A stretch of DNA of 64,000 bases from Xenopus tropicalis (taxonomy: Eukaryota; Chordata; Amphibia; Anura; Pipidae): assembly GCF_000004195.4 (NCBI RefSeq), contig NC_030678.2, forward strand, positions 89,192,904 through 89,256,903, written 5' to 3'. Each line of letters begins with the position of its first letter. Within the stretch, counting starts at the first letter, position 1. Under the pieces are notes generated by a model. It saw only the letters and a program-made list of their open reading frames with translations, was not told where the DNA came from and did not search any database. Shown piece by piece: positions 12,692-26,529 of the stretch. The position numbers and the translations under genes are program-made.

Positions 12692-13116
12692 TTAAAGGAA
12701 CAGTAACACCAAAAAATGAAAGAGCTTTAAAGTAAAAAAAATATAATGCACTGTTGCCCTGCACTGGTAAAACTGGGGTGTTTGCTACAGTAACACTACT
12801 ATAATTTATATAATAAGCTGCTGTGTAGCAATGGGGGCAGCCATTCAAGCTGGAAAAAAGGAGAAAAGGCACAGGTTACATAGCAGGTAACAGATAAGTT
12901 CTGTAGAATACAATGGTGTTTTATCTGTTATCTGCTATGTGCCTGTGCCTTTTCTCCTTTGAATGGCTGCCTCCATGGCTACATAGCAGCTTATTTATAT
13001 AAATTATAGTAGACTTTCTGAAGTAAACACACAACTTTTACCAGTGCAGGGCAGCAGCACATTATATTTTAGTTACTTTTATACACTTTCATTTTTTGGT
13101 GTTACTGTTCCTTTAA
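12692..13116. mobile_element. T2-like MITE (TTAAAGGAACAGTAACACC)
   Basis: It has TTAA at both ends (12692-12695 and 13113-13116) and long inverted repeats starting AAGGAACAGTAACACCAAA. It folds on itself almost over its full length. The ends match the T2 MITE family described in Xenopus. It sits inside an older repeat (about 12600-13190). Confidence 0.82.
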
Positions 13117-13816
13117 GCGTAGTCACTGCAAATGAATGCCTGCGGAGTTGCACATAAAATGGCGAAGCTTTACTTCATAGTGAATGCGCCCCTAAGTGAG
13201 AAGTGAGGAGAAGGCCAGCCTATGAGACAGGATTTATATGTGCAAAAGGGGGGGGGGTGTCTTGAGAGCGCCTGCATTAAGGAAACCCCCATATTGTTCA
13301 CCAGTGAATCTTTTTATATGCCTTTAATGCATATTAAGTAAATTAGGTCACGTTATAACTAAATATTTGCAGCTTTGCAACACAGTTGGGATATTTTTGG
13401 TATCCAATAATCTGGTAGACAGCAGGATAGAGGGCATTCCCTTGGGAAATGGAAGCCAGTAAAATGAGACAGAAAAAAGGTTCCTGTCGCATTTATGTCC
13501 TGGGAAAGGTCACACAGATGGCAGAAATAAAATGTTGTTACAGGCTTGATAAAAATGATCTGACAGCTAGTTTCTGTTCTTCTCATGGACTGAAAATGTG
13601 CGCCAGTATATGTACTGGTACTTACACGTCTGTTTATAGTTTATTAATATAAAATAACTATTTCACAATTTGGCAGCTAAACAAAATGGCCCGAGTTTGG
13701 AAAAAAAAATGTTGCTTGTTTTCACTTTCCCAATACTATATACGTGTTCACATTGGTTTAATCTACATACAGTAATTCTGATACTGTCTCCTTCAACCCT
13801 AATTACTTATGGCCTA

Positions 13817-14500
13817 TGCCTGTTCGCGAACTTCTGCCAAAAAGTGTGAACTTTTGCGAACTTTGCGAACCCCATAGACTTCAATGAGAAGGCAAACTTT
13901 AAAACCTAAAAAAGCCACTTCTGGCCAGAAAACTGATTTTAAAGTTGTTTAAAGGGTGCCACGACCTGGACAGTGGCATGCAGGAGGGGGATCAAGGGCA
14001 AAAATTTATCTGAAAAATACGTTGTTGACACAGCGTTGCGTTTTGTGCTGTAAAGGGCAGAAATCACACTACATTTCTAAACTTGTGTAATAAACTGCTT
14101 TTACAAGGACTATTGGGTTACAGCAAATGAGATCAGCAGGACAGCTGCCCACAGCAGCTACATACAGAGCAGTAGAAAGTAGATTACTAGTCAGCAAAGC
14201 TACCTAAACTGTCCCTCAAACCCCTGCACAGTTCTGTCCCTATGCTAACTCAACAAGCACACACAGGCAGAATGTAAAATGGCTGCTGGGCTTCGGTTTA
14301 TGTATGGAAGGGAGTGGTCCGGGGGTGGTCCAGGAGGGAGAGCTGCCTGATTGGCTGCCATGTATCTGCTGGCTCTGGGGTGAGAGGTCAAAATTTGGCT
14401 CCAGCTAAGGCGAACCCAAAATTGCGAACATCACTAAAAGTTTGCGAACACCTGATTTTCGTGCTAATTAGTTCGCCGGCGAACAGTTCGCTACATCTCT
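13817..14500. mobile_element. Non-autonomous element with TTCGCGAAC/GTTCGCCGGCGAAC ends
   Basis: The left end is rich in TTCGCGAAC and TTTGCGAAC; the right end has TTTGCGAACA and GTTCGCCGGCGAACAG in inverse order. The interior (13960-14380) is unique-looking and has no long frame. No clear target duplication was found. Confidence 0.55.
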
Positions 14501-14664
14501 ACCAGTAAGTGCCAATTGAAAAGACATGTATATCAAAAAAGAAGCATTTTTTTTAATATATTGCAGTGGGTAAAGTTCTTCTTTTGTCAAGTCCTACCAC
14601 ACTGGTAGGACTTTGCAAAAAGTGAACATCTCTATAAAATCTTAATCTGGCAAGTATAGGTCCA

Positions 14665-15265
14665 TGGGTTTGACATCTGTGGTGGGCAAGATGTTGTAAG
14701 GTTCGTTAAGGGATCACATTCAAAATAATGTTCTGGAGAATGGAATTATCATTAGTAATTAGCATGGATTTTGTTGGATTTTGCCTTGAATTTTGTACAT
14801 GAATTGAAAACTGGACAAGATCTCTATACAGATGATTGTTGTGAATGGCACATCCTCTACTTGGAATAGGGTTCTTAGTGGGGTGCCAGCGTGCTCCACT
14901 TTTATTTCTTTTGTTTAACCTGAGGGTGCATATTGTAAGCAATGCATTGCTGTTTGCAAATAACACAAAACTATGCAAGCAAATGAATTTCATCCAGGGC
15001 ATGTAAGCCTTGTAGTGGGATCTGGACAAACTGGTAGTCTAGGTGGCTAAGTGTCAGATGGGATTCAATATTGATAAATGCAAGGCTCTGCACTGGGGAT
15101 TTAAAAATATGCAAGCCAGTTATACCAAAGATGGAGAAGGACCTAGGGATACTTATGGATAAGCAAAATTACATGTGGCACTGGCAATCAATGTCAGAAG
15201 CAGGACTAAGCAAGTAAAGGTTATAGAAGCTCTCATTTATAAAGAAAGGCTTGAGATTCAGGTAT
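14665..15265 (+). pseudogene. Decayed reverse transcriptase of a CR1/L2-group LINE
   Basis: Fragments on the plus strand match the RT domain in order. SLTSVVGKML-like sequence is at 14668, LSGVPACSTFISFV-like (from SGVPQGSVLGPLLF) is near 14877, ALLFANNTKLC at 14944-14976 replaces the catalytic FADDTKL, WQMGFNIDKCKALHWG-like is near 15055, and EKDLGILMDK is near 15135. Several frameshifts and stops make it dead. The key Asp pair is lost (NN). Confidence 0.7.
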
Positions 15266-17608
15266 TGGTTCAATTGTCTTCTTGGAGTAATAAAGGAATT
15301 ATTTTCGCATCTGAATATGCACATTATGGTTTGAATATTGATATCTATTATCTAACCATACACAATAAAGGTAGTCTGCCCTCCAATATCCATGTGTTTA
15401 AATGTGCTTTTTTACATAGGTTTAAGCATTAATTATATATAATACATTATAATTAAATATAACACATTTTCAAGGGCTAATGTTTCCTATGGCGGTTAGA
15501 GTTGCTGATGTGAACAGAGATTGCATACTATGGGGTTGATTTACAAACTTGAGTATAAGGTACACAAGGGCACAAATTTGCTTGAAACATCTTCTACAAT
15601 TTGAAAAATGAAAGCAAAAACCTGATAAAGGCAACAGTACTTCTGCAAGGTAGCAGCTTAGTGCTATAAAACCCTTAGGCCTCATTTGCAATGCCCAACA
15701 TAGGATGCAAAGTGCAAAGTGTGACTTAAATCAAACAGTGCCTGTGTTAGACAATGCTGGATTATTATTTGTATATTAATACTATTTTGCCAGACACACA
15801 TTAATAGGAGCTAAAACCCATGGCCTGGCTGTTCTTGGGAAGTTGCAGCCAACTCTCTTGACTTTATGGGTTATGGATTCACAAAGCAGATTGACAAATA
15901 TTAATGTGGCTGCTTTGAGTCAGCGTACAAATAGCAAATGCTAGTGATCTGTCCCAAGACATCAGCAGTAAAGTCATGGAGGACCATCTACTAGTTTCTT
16001 TGTGTTTTGTTAAATTTGCTTCCTGGGCTGCATCACGGTACCAGAGGGCCCAGGGCTGAAATGTATTTGATGGGCTCCTGGTGCCACAAGGTGCCTGCTA
16101 AAAATATGGATGCTATTGTCAAAATCTATACCTTAAAAAGATCTTATGGTGGGACACATAGCCTGGTGGACCCTGGGCAAATTACCCCTTTGCTAATTTA
16201 TTAAGTGGCCATGGTTGTTTCCTACATGAATAAGATCTAGTGAAATACCTTATAGTGTAATTCAAATGATTTATAGCAAACCCCACTCTATACTACAACA
16301 TTTTTTTCCTGAAGTAGCACACAATACTGTTTTATGAGACATTTCCTCCCTCCTCCCTTATCCCATTTTCTAATAGAATTAAGAGAACTTCCCTATGCTA
16401 AGCACCTTTCTTTACAAGCTCTTCCTGTGCCCTTACAAGAAAAAGTCAAGACATTATAGAACAGAAATAGCGATAAGAAAGTTCTCCTCAGAATAGCTTT
16501 GTTAATCAGCTGCTCACATTCACAGTATATCTTTCCAAGGGCCAGTTTCCCTATACCCAGGAAGACGCCCAGCTCTACTCCATAGAAACTTCACCCATTC
16601 CCCCAGCTTCCAATTGTATTCACAACAATAACAAGAAACTTTATTTCCGTGTAAGACTTGATGTTTTGTTCCCAGCATCACAATGCTGCTGTTTATGCTT
16701 CTTTATTTTCTGTGCTTTAATAAAATTCCTTTTTGTATGTCTCAGACATGAATACCCAGTTCTCCCTACAATAGGAGGATAAACCAATTTTTTTCTTATC
16801 CGGAGAAACAATGTAGATTCAGCTTGATAGGATGCTATTTTAAGTGCAGATAAAATAAAAAATGAATTATAATGTTGCCATAATTTTCAGGTGCTACATA
16901 GTACAACAGCTGGAGAACAGGGTGTTACAATTACCCATCCATTAAAATATTATCTCTGCTGTAGAAAACAACCATGAACAGAGTAAACCAGCTTTGTACC
17001 TAATGGGAATGTACCTGGCTCTATAGTGCAAATAGCTCATCTAGCAACTGACCTTCTATATTGTGTGTCAGACAATATAGCAAAAATCACCACCCTTTAC
17101 TTATACAGCACTAACAAATTGCGCAGAGATTTAATTTAATTTTCAGTTTTTAGTATTATGAGACACATGCAGTTTTAGACTGCAAATACCAGCCCTTCAG
17201 TTCAGCAGCTCTCTTTGAAAGTCAAAGATACTAGCTGACAATAGCAAAGTCTCCATAGTAGGTTAACCCTACAGTGGTCATCTCTTCTCACTTTATGTCA
17301 TTTTTCCAATGCTCTCACCTCAAGAGCATGTGCAGTTGAAGCTAATCCATTCCTGACTTTTAATTATGAATGCTCCTGGTCGGTGATTTATAAAAATATG
17401 ACTTCAAGGGGTGCCAGCTGACCAACCCTGCAGTTTGGCAGGGGTTAGGGAGGACTCTGGAGATGGCCTAGAATTGTTACCACCACTTTTGCTCTGCTTC
17501 AAGTTGTTAGCAAGATGACACTAGGGAGACTTTTGTAGTCATCTAGTTTTTATAGTAGCAGTGAGGGTATCACACAGGGATTATGAGCATCACAGGCTTT
17601 GAGCTGTA

Positions 17609-17920
17609 TACAGGTATAGGACCCGTTATCCAGAATACATGGGACCAAGGGTCCGTAATTTGGATCTTCATACCTTAAGTCTACTAAAAAATCATTTAAA
17701 CATTAATTAAACCCAATAGGATTGTTTTGCATCCAGTAAGGATTCATTATATCTTAGCTGGGATCAAATACAAAGCACTGTTTTATTTTTACAGAGAAAA
17801 AGGAAATCAATTTTAAAAATCTGAATTATTTGATTAAAATGGAGTCTATGGGAGACGGCCTTTCCGTAATTCGGAGCTTTTTGGATATCGGGTTTCCGGA
17901 TAAGGGATCCCATACCTGTA
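17609..17920 (+). mobile_element. CAGGTATGGGA-type MITE, copy C
   Basis: This is a well-preserved copy from TACAGGTATAGGACCCG to GATCCCATACCTGTA with TA on each side. It keeps the unoccupied CCTTAAGTCTACT site that other MITEs hit in copy A and at 45718. Confidence 0.8.
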
Positions 17921-19072
17921 CTAAAATAGTCCTATTGTCAGCAAGATTTGAATATTACCCTGACACCTGAAATAAATATAAGCCATTATGCACCAGGTAA
18001 AAATTAATCAACACTACACAGGAACCTCCCAGTCTCACTTCTCAGCCAGCTCAGAAAGCTTAGCATTCCTATCCAAGAACAAACATTCTCTACACTCTGC
18101 CACTAAACGAACTGCATTCAAGGAGTGTAAAAACAAAACAAGTGCCATAATGTGATGCCCCTTTTGTCTTGTAACTTGACAGAAATGCAATAGGTTAACA
18201 CATTCTTAGTTGCCAGTTTTCACCCCCCTCCATAAATGTAAATAGTGTTAAAGATATGCAAAGAAGGAATTTCATAATTGAAGCCTGGCTGCAAATATTA
18301 TCTAAATAATTGTGTTTTGTCTGCATTTGAATTGAGACTTAGTCAAACCCTAATTTACAAGGCCTTATTTACAATGCAGAATGCAGAGTGCAAAGTGTAA
18401 ACAAAAGGCAGAAATCTGCCATTTTATTGCACTTTGTAGGCTGCGTCCTGCATTCTGTAACTTGCCACAGTCTTTTTTGCACTCTATTTCGGATTAGTTA
18501 GCAGTGCATAGGTGGGAGGAGGCAAATAGTGAAAACCTCACTATGCCTTCAACCTTAAGGTTACTAATATGGGTAAATTAAAGTTGTATATTCAGCCCCT
18601 TTAGACCAAGTTGGCAACTTATCTGTCTGTGCATGGGGCAGGCCTGCCTGCCCACAGATATCTGGCTGAAAGTTGGGCATGGATGGCATTAAAGAAAAAA
18701 TGAATGGTAACTTTGCTACTAGTAGCTCCATGTGTCTTAACCCTTATGGGTAAGGGGCTCCTCGGTAAAATACAATACACCAGATATTTATAGTAGCAAT
18801 GTAACTCAGTATATCTGAGATACTGATCTAACTTAAGCTCCTCCTTCCAAGGATACCAGCTGATTTACATCATTACACTACAACATGAAATTTCACAACT
18901 TCATAATTTCCCTGCCGTAGTAGTGACCCTAAAAAAATTTGTATATGATGCGGTATATACAATACCCAATCCTCAGCGCTCTTGATACGATAGTGTTCCA
19001 TGATATATGAAAGTGAAAATGTAGTCTTGCAGCTCCTCCTCAGATCAACCCCTTTGACTGGGTCCCAAATGC

Positions 19073-19337
19073 TTATAGAGAATATAGCAGGAGCGCATGT
19101 GTATAGAAACAAAAACAACTAATAGTGCAAAACTGTTTAACAATAAAAATATATATATATTCATAAGTGAGATGCAACCACCAAATAGATGTGTAAAAGT
19201 GTAAAGCCTTTTACACATCTATTTGGTGGTTGCATCTCACTTATGAATATACAAAGTATATTTTTATTGTTTAACAGTTTTGCACTATTAGTTGTTTTTA
19301 TTTCTATACACATGCTCTCCTGTTATATTCTCTATAA
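19073..19337. mobile_element. Large foldback element
   Basis: Arms of about 120 bases (19073-19199 and 19207-19337) are nearly perfect inverted repeats around a short loop, for example AAATAGATGTGTAAAAG with CTTTTACACATCTATTT. The outer part pairs TATAGAGAATATAGCAGGA with its complement at the right edge. No coding capacity. Class unknown. Confidence 0.75.
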
Positions 19338-20699
19338 AAAAAATTGTAGTTGACTGTTAAAATGTTTGGCTTCCTCCTATTATTATGTATTATTGTACTA
19401 GTTAGCTTACAGCAGTCTCTTAATAACGTGCTTATCTGTAGATCAACTACTACATTATGTAGCCACAGGATAAAAACCCAGTGGGCACCACTTTGGGCAC
19501 ACCAACCCCAATAGTGGCTGCAAGGAGGAAGAAGGGGGTATGCAGTGTGCATTACACACAGGGTGGGGGTGAAGGCTGGCAGCGGTGGAGAAGATGGCAA
19601 CTGAGGTGGGGGGCTCCTGGGGTGGCAGCCCTGCTGGGCGTTAGACATCCCAGTCCAATACCACGCAGACACATAATACATCATATAAATAAATGCTGAT
19701 CTCCTTGAAGTACCAATATGTAAATGATCCCTTTTGTTTGCACATAGTACTCATTTATGTTGTAGTTAAACTGTAGCTAACTAGGATACTGCTCATAAGG
19801 CCTACACATCATACTATTTAACCAGCCTGTCTGCATCAAGTTCTGAAGTGGCTGAATCACATGGCTACGTGTATAATGTAGTAGCTGAACTATAGCTAAG
19901 CACATCATTAAGAGAGTGCTATCAGCTAACTGGTGCAATATTACGGGGAGGACAGACATTGGAGCCTAACAATCATCTACAAAATTTATCTACTACAGTG
20001 TGGGAATTATGTAAACTTGTGCAACTTCATACTGCAGTGTAAAGATATGAGTCAGCTGGTATCCTTGGATGGAGGAGCTTATGTTATATGGGTTTGTGCT
20101 CTACTCACTGGTGTATTTATATGTGTCTCGCATATACTGAGTTACACTGCTGCCATAAATATCTGTTTAGTATATTGTACTATACATGAGTGGTTATTCT
20201 GCTAATGTTGGGGTTTATTTATTTTTTTAAATAATGCACTTAATATCTTGTGTTATATTGGCTTGCAGGGGTAGGGTTGCTACCTGGTCAGTATTTTGCC
20301 AGCCTTGCTAGTAAAACACCAGGCAAGGCAGGGGCCAGTATTAGGAATTTACCAGTCTACCTGGTCAAAATTCCTAATCAAGCCAGGTTGTTATTGCCCA
20401 TACACACAAGGTTTCTGTTTGTTTAATTAATAAATTGATTTTATTCTCAGAAATATGTCTTTTGTATATTTGTTACTAGTGTATATGGCCACACATTCAT
20501 TCTGTGTACTGGGGATTGTTCTTTGTAAACAGAATGTATTTTTGTAGACAAAATGTACTCATAAGTCTCCCCATATTTCTCCCATAGGAGAAATATGGGG
20601 AAAAAAAACGCTGAGCTGTGTAAAGAAAGTTCATAATGCCTCGCTCCTGCACCCAGACAAAGTGAACATGCTCAGTTAATAAGACTATAATTCAGCTTC

Positions 20700-20941
20700 C
20701 TGCTGATTGGCTCAGATCCACATTACTAAGGTGGGGGGGAGGGAGTTGTTAGCATTCTGGAGGGAGGGGGGAGCAAGAGAGGGGAGAGAGGAGAGACCTG
20801 CGTGTCTCTGGCACAGGAAAACAAAGAGACAACAAATCCTGTTTCTTTTGATAGAGAACTCTGTAAGTGCTTATGGCTGTATTTACATAGACCTTTCTGA
20901 TAAAACTTACTTAGTTTTTACCTTTCCTTCTCCTTTAAAGC
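20700..20941 (-). mobile_element. T2-like MITE fragment
   Basis: The right end TTACCTTTCCTTCTCCTTTAA matches the inverted end of the T2-like element at 45718. The other end was not found, so this is a truncated copy. Confidence 0.55.
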
Positions 20942-21470
20942 AGTTTCAGATTTGATTATTTGAGAGCCAATGTGTTACCAGTATCAAAAACCATTTAATG
21001 TTTTGTTTTGTGTCCCTTGAAAGTTTGTCATTGTTATCTATGAAGGAGAAAGTGATAGTCACAAGGTCATTAGCTGAATTTTTGAGTTCTGCAGATTTCA
21101 AGCACAGCAGCTAAAAGCATGCCACCTAAAACTTAACTACAGCAGATCGTCTTATAGTTAGCCAAATACCAGCTACAGTGGCTGGTTTTCTCAGTTTTTA
21201 CAAGTGATCCCGTTTAATTGTTTCAATGTTATAGCCTAGCTGAAATGTTATTAATAAGTCTTTAGTTGCATGTAATCAAACATGTTTATGTGCAATAACT
21301 TAGAAAACATCTAGTTATATAAAAAATTGTATTGCTAATCTCAAGATGTTCTTTGATAGTTTATACTAACATTTATGGGATACATCTATCCTGTCTACCT
21401 CAGATGTATCTTTTAAACAAATAAAGTCTCCTCAATGTACTGAGTGAATAGTAGCTGTGCTTCAACCAGA

Positions 21471-21790
21471 TACAGGCATGGGATCCCTTATCCGGAAACT
21501 CGTTATCCAGAAAGTTCCAAATTACGGAATGGCACTCCATTATAAGCAAATAATTCTAATTTTTAAAAATGATTTCCTTTTTCTCTGTAATAATAAAACA
21601 GTACCTAGTACTTGATCCCAACTAAGATATAATGAATCTTTATTGAAGGCAAAACAATCCTATTGGGTTTATTCAATATCTAAATAATTTATTAGTCGAC
21701 TTAAGTTATGGAGATCCAAATTACGGAAAGATTCCTTATCCGGAAAACCCCAGGTCCCGAGCATTCTGGATAACAGGTCCCATTCCTGTA
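21471..21790 (-). mobile_element. CAGGTATGGGA-type MITE, copy D (inverted)
   Basis: It lies in the opposite orientation to copies A to C, running from TACAGGCATGGGATCCC to GGTCCCATTCCTGTA with TA flanks. Confidence 0.78.
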
Positions 21791-24255
21791 TAAGAAAATG
21801 CTTCACTAATACCTGCAACCGCTACTCTTGATGAGTTGTACATTTGTACAAAGACTACTGTATGCCAACATTTGCAAAATGCATTTGTGGAATCTGTCTT
21901 GTCCAAATCCAGCACACACTCCAACTTCATTTGCTTTGTGTAAACTTTACATTTAAAATGAATGGCAGGCCATAATGCCATCTTTACATAAGGATATATG
22001 AATATAAGGAAATAAAAATATTGAATAGGAAAGCTTATGGCAAGCTAAAACAGATACAATGTTTGAAGCCTATACTTCATTTCATCTAGCCAGTAACTTT
22101 GGTCAATAATATAATTTTAATATTTATAGTCTTAACATGAATTTAAAGATATAGGCCTTCAAGACGCTAAGGTTATCACATACTTACTGGCCCACTGCAA
22201 TTAAATAAGTGTTCAAATATACTTGTGTTACTCTCACAGCTCAGATTAAGTAGCTTCTGGCTCTGTTTAGTCTCAGAACAGCCAGTAACAATGGATGCAG
22301 GAGTCAGCAGCTTGTTGCTTCCTCTAGAATCCTATTACAGTCCTTATCAGATGAAGGCAACAAGTGTTTCCTCACTACATTGAATTCACAGCACAAAGAG
22401 CCAAGGTCAAACATATCACTATGCAGAGACATTGCTAGCATGATGGCAGATTAACACAGAAAGAGGCACAGTAGAGAATGAAAATGTTGAGGTCAAACCT
22501 ATAACTTTAGTGTAAAACACACTGCATTAACCAATAAATGGCTCTTAAAATGTAAGAATAAAGAATTGGTGACCAATGCAATAATAACGTGCATAAAAAT
22601 TTGGATCCTTATAACTGGTCCTGGCTTCAATTCTGCCATGAAAAAAAATCCTCAGAATTCATTATATACTGTTTTGGAAAAGTATTCAGACCCTTGACAA
22701 AGAATTTCATTTTACTTGTTCCAAGTTCAGGTTTGTTGGATGATACTTATGCATGAGTCCCAGGCACTGCTCATTAAAAGAAGCCCTATTATATACTGCC
22801 ACAATCTCCATACTTAACTGTGTGTATATAATTGCAAGACAATGTATATTATGTTATGAAACCTTTATTGCAGAGCATGTATACTTTGCAGCTGAAAACT
22901 TTAAAAAAAACTTCAAAAGTATTGTTTGACTTCACCAGATCTGGAGATGCTGACGTTTCTCTCATATTCTCTGTTAGTACACACAAAGCTAACATTTTAA
23001 AATCTTAAAATAAGACAGGGGAACAACAATGCATGTAATTAAATAAGTGGCAGTTCATGAGAAAAATGATAAAAGGGTCCCATGCCTCACCCAGCTGACA
23101 ATCTATTACTTAATATCAAAATCACAACCCCTGGTTTTAAAATAAAGGGTCATTTATATACACAAGTGCAGTGAGCAAAGTGCAATTTCGAGAGCAATCA
23201 CCACATATTGTTTTTTCCAGAATTTCAGAATATTTGCCACAATTGCACATTTTCAGTATTTTTATGCGAATTATGTCTACATCCAGATTTAGAGGCACAA
23301 GCGCGTCAACAGCACCACATCGCTCGATTTGGAATAGAAGGCAGCATGGACTGAATGGTGCCGATGCAACTATACAGAAACACAATGAGGGAATTTTAAC
23401 GCAAGTACCTATATTAAATGCAATTTAACGAGAAATTCACTGCAGGGCAAAAGAATGCAACTGCGCTAGCGGCTGTAAATTACCCCTATAAGGTTCCTAT
23501 TAAAAACAGTACCTTTCTGGCTTTTTATATTCTCTGCCCTGCTGAATAGAACTCCTGAAACAACGTTGCAAAAACTAGATTATTAGCAGACCTGAACTTC
23601 TAGACATCTGCTACATTGTTTTTTACAGTTTTTACATTGCATTTCTCTCTGAAAATCTGAGTAAAATCCAGACATTGTTCAGAAGAACATCATACTTTGA
23701 TTAACAAGTTAATTGGAGAGGGGAAAACATATAAAGAAGTGCAGAAAATGATATGCTGCTCTGTTAAAATTATCTTAATTGATTTAAAAATGGCAACCAA
23801 AACCTGAAAGACATGGGAAAAAACAGAAAACTACCATTCAAATGGATAGAATAGCCAAAGTGGCAAAGACCCAGCCAATGATCAAGCGCCAGGAAGGTCA
23901 TAGAAGATCTTAAGTTACTTGTGAGTACTGTTACAATTAAAAGATGCCTATATGAAGCCAAGCTATCGGGCAAGATGTCCCCCGCTTCTATATTATACAA
24001 TAGAACCCCCATTTTAATTTTTTTTAGTCGACCAGAAATAAATGGTGTCAAATCCAGGAAAATTTAAAAATGCATTATATACTGTTGGGGTCACAAAAAA
24101 TGGTATGAAATGAGGCAAAACTTGAAGTCAGGGGATGTAATATTAAGGTTTCACTGTATCTACTTGGGTTCTGCAGTTGACCCAATCGCCCATTTTTAAT
24201 TGCTTTTTCAGTACCTCCACATAGATACCATTAAGGCTTCTTTAGTGCTGTAGTA

Positions 24256-24416
24256 TGCCCAGGCCCTGACTGGAATTCAAAATAGGCCCTGGCATTTCAA
24301 GTACACAGAGGCCCAAACATCCCCGCACCAGCCCACTAAATAGTGACTGTCTATGGCATCTTACAGCAGCCCCTCTGGCATTGGCCTAAATCCACAGATT
24401 GCCAGTCCCGGCCTGT
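24256..24416. mobile_element. Degenerate hAT-type MITE
   Basis: The ends CAGGCCCTGACTGG and CCAGTCCCGGCCTG are inverted repeats of the hAT type. The flanking 8-mers AGTATGCC and TCTATACC agree only in part, so the copy is old. Confidence 0.45.
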
Positions 24417-24803
24417 CTATACCATTCCCTGGAATTCAATTCACTCATAATAAGAATTTTTTTTACCCTTCAGACAAATTCTTAAAAGATACTGCCACCA
24501 GAAATGAAACCTTTTTTGAATCAGTCATAACATTGTCTTTGCATGCTATTTATAATTTTGCCATAAAAGTATTTGTCCGATGCTTTTACATTCCCTATCT
24601 GATCCCCCATGTTCCTCTATGAGGGGGAGGCCATATTTGTGCAGCAGTAGGCCGTTACCATTAGAAGCTATAACTGACAGGCTGAGAAGGAACAGTCAGG
24701 CTGGCAAAACAGTCAGGTTTTGGGATTTCAAGTAACAATTACTCACAAAAGCAGCCTGAAAAAAATCACCATGTCCTATAGATAACTTTTTATGTAAATT
24801 CAT

Positions 24804-24893
24804 TAGGGATGCACCAAATTCCGGATTCGGTTTGGGATTCGGCCGAATCCAGCCTTTTTTTGAACCCAAAAAAGTGGGTTCGGTGCATCCCTA
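24804..24893. mobile_element. Short hAT MITE (TAGGGATGCACC)
   Basis: This 90-base element has ends TAGGGATGCACC and GGTGCATCCCTA, plus ATTCGG repeats inside. The target duplications AAATTCAT (24796-24803) and AAATTCTT (24894-24901) agree at 7 of 8 bases. Confidence 0.75.
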
Positions 24894-26151
24894 AAATTCT
24901 TATTTTAAAAAGTTGTTTTTCATGTCACCGTCATTTTAAAATGTACTTGATTAAGGATGCTTACACTCATTTAGCCTACTGTGCTAACCATTTTTCCATT
25001 GTTTATCATTTTGTGGTGCTCATATCTCTTACCTCCTACCTCATTTTTAACCCTCTTTCTCTATTTGTAGTTAATATGCATGTTTAGGGATGTTTAAGAA
25101 CTATTAGATTTTACTGTCCTTTAAAAATAGTTGCTAAAAATAATAATGAGCAACACTCGTGAAATATTGTTACAACAGTTCCATCTGGTGGTTTAAATAC
25201 AAATTCCATACAATGAAAACATTGAGCCATGTACTCTTCAAGCAACATTTTTAGCCTTCTTGTTTACAAAGAACACTAAGCTAAAATGATATCCTATCCT
25301 AGCATTTCAACCAGCAGACCAAGTGCAAAAATATCTAAAAAAAAATGTTTAAGTGATAATTATATTGTCGATGTAGTAGAAAAAAATAATTTATGGAAAT
25401 CATAAACCTGGGAACTTGTACTGAATTCTGTATTCACAGGGATCCTTACCTCTCTATTGTCACTTTAAGGTAGTGGCTCTAAAACATTGAAAACACACCA
25501 ATTAAGTGTACTATATGTGGATGCAATTTTAAAATGTGAATTCTGTATGTACTGTATGAACTTAGACATTATTCTTTAATTTCTCCGGTTGTCAGTTAAA
25601 GTGTTTCCAGTCCATTTACAATGCTTCCACATCCATCCAGAATTTAAAGAAACAGGATTCCCATTTTGGGGCATTAGTAGGTATATTCACATGGCCAAAC
25701 AGTAAACATTTAGTCAACGCTGCTTTATCTAACACAATGAGTGTCTTCTGGAAAAAATTCAAATGTTTGATAATGCAATCCCACTATATCTTACTATAAC
25801 TGTACTATTTGCATGCCCTATAAAATAATGCAATTACATGTTTAATGGATGAAGATGTATTAGACTGTAATAATTAAGTTGTGCTGTGGTTTACTATGTT
25901 CAAAAATCTTTCCACGTCTCTGAATCTTTGCAGATTATTCCTGGCTAAACACAGGAAAAAAAAACAATGATTGCACAAACAATTGTATCGTTGCAGTTCC
26001 ATTTCTTCCAAAAATACAATCATTTTTTCCCCCATACACAACATCTTTAAAATCATGACTTCCGCTCACATGTTACAACTTGAAAACCACTGATCTGGAG
26101 AATAACTTGGTTAATAAGTATCAGAAATAATCAAAAATATCTCCATTATGA

Positions 26152-26157
26152 TTTATT
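26152..26157 (-). terminator. smim12: Poly(A) signal of smim12
   Basis: AATAAA on the minus strand lies about 97 bases after the stop codon and gives a short 3' UTR. Confidence 0.5.
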
Positions 26158-26253
26158 TAACTGCATTTTTCATTCACAGAGTCCCAGTGGCAAGAGTTAA
26201 TGCATTTCATGTTGCAAATCAGAAATGGGTTTAAGAGGTCCAAAAGCCTATTC

Positions 26254-26529
26254 CTAACTCTTCTCTTGTCTGTTGCGGTTCAGTACAGCTTTTGGTGTAA
26301 ATTCCAGCTTCTCCTTTAGACTTAAAACCTGTGTAACATCCTTCCCCATCGTCTCCTGCAGAGTCCTCTCCTCTCTTTTTTCTAGAATACTCAGTTCTTC
26401 CACAGGCTGTTCTGGGGTCCCACGGATAAACCACTCCAGTTGGTAACCAACCGCTCCTACTACAAATGCCACAGGAAAAGTAATATATGGAGCATAGGTC
26501 CTTGCTGCTGCCCACAGAACAGGCCACAT
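26254..26529 (-). CDS. smim12: Small integral membrane protein 12
   Basis: This single coding exon gives 91 residues starting [20 protein letters not shown] recognise it as SMIM12 (formerly C1orf212), a conserved small membrane protein of about 92 residues with no firmly known biochemical role. One hydrophobic segment spans about residues 14-32 and is followed by [14 protein letters not shown], a charged helix-prone stretch (residues 45-65), and the conserved tail [13 protein letters not shown]. The ATG at 26527-26529 is the only start that gives the conserved N-terminus. A convincing acceptor (TATTCAG) lies 82 bases upstream, so the leader is spliced to a distal non-coding exon, as in mammals. 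The gene sits between gja4 and zmpste24 and is transcribed toward gja4. A second open frame overlapping it (26231-26527) is a shadow. Confidence 0.95.
   Translation of the reverse strand: MWPVLWAAARTYAPYITFPVAFVVGAVGYQLEWFIRGTPEQPVEELSILEKREERTLQETMGKDVTQVLSLKEKLEFTPKAVLNRNRQEKS

Larger units (their letters stand above)
15266..25900. other. Intergenic between gja4 and smim12, second part
   Basis: Apart from the elements listed separately, I see only short frames and decayed repeats. For example, 23147-23480 is a CAAGTGCAGTGAGCAAAGTG repeat. No splice-bounded conserved frame was recognised. Confidence 0.5.

Noticed and set aside
20271..20420. Possible hAT MITE with GTAGGGTTGCTACCTGG
   Set aside because: Internal inverted words are present, but neither clear ends nor a target duplication could be placed.
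26231..26527. 98-codon frame overlapping smim12
   Set aside because: Shifted by one base against the conserved SMIM12 frame; no similarity of its own.
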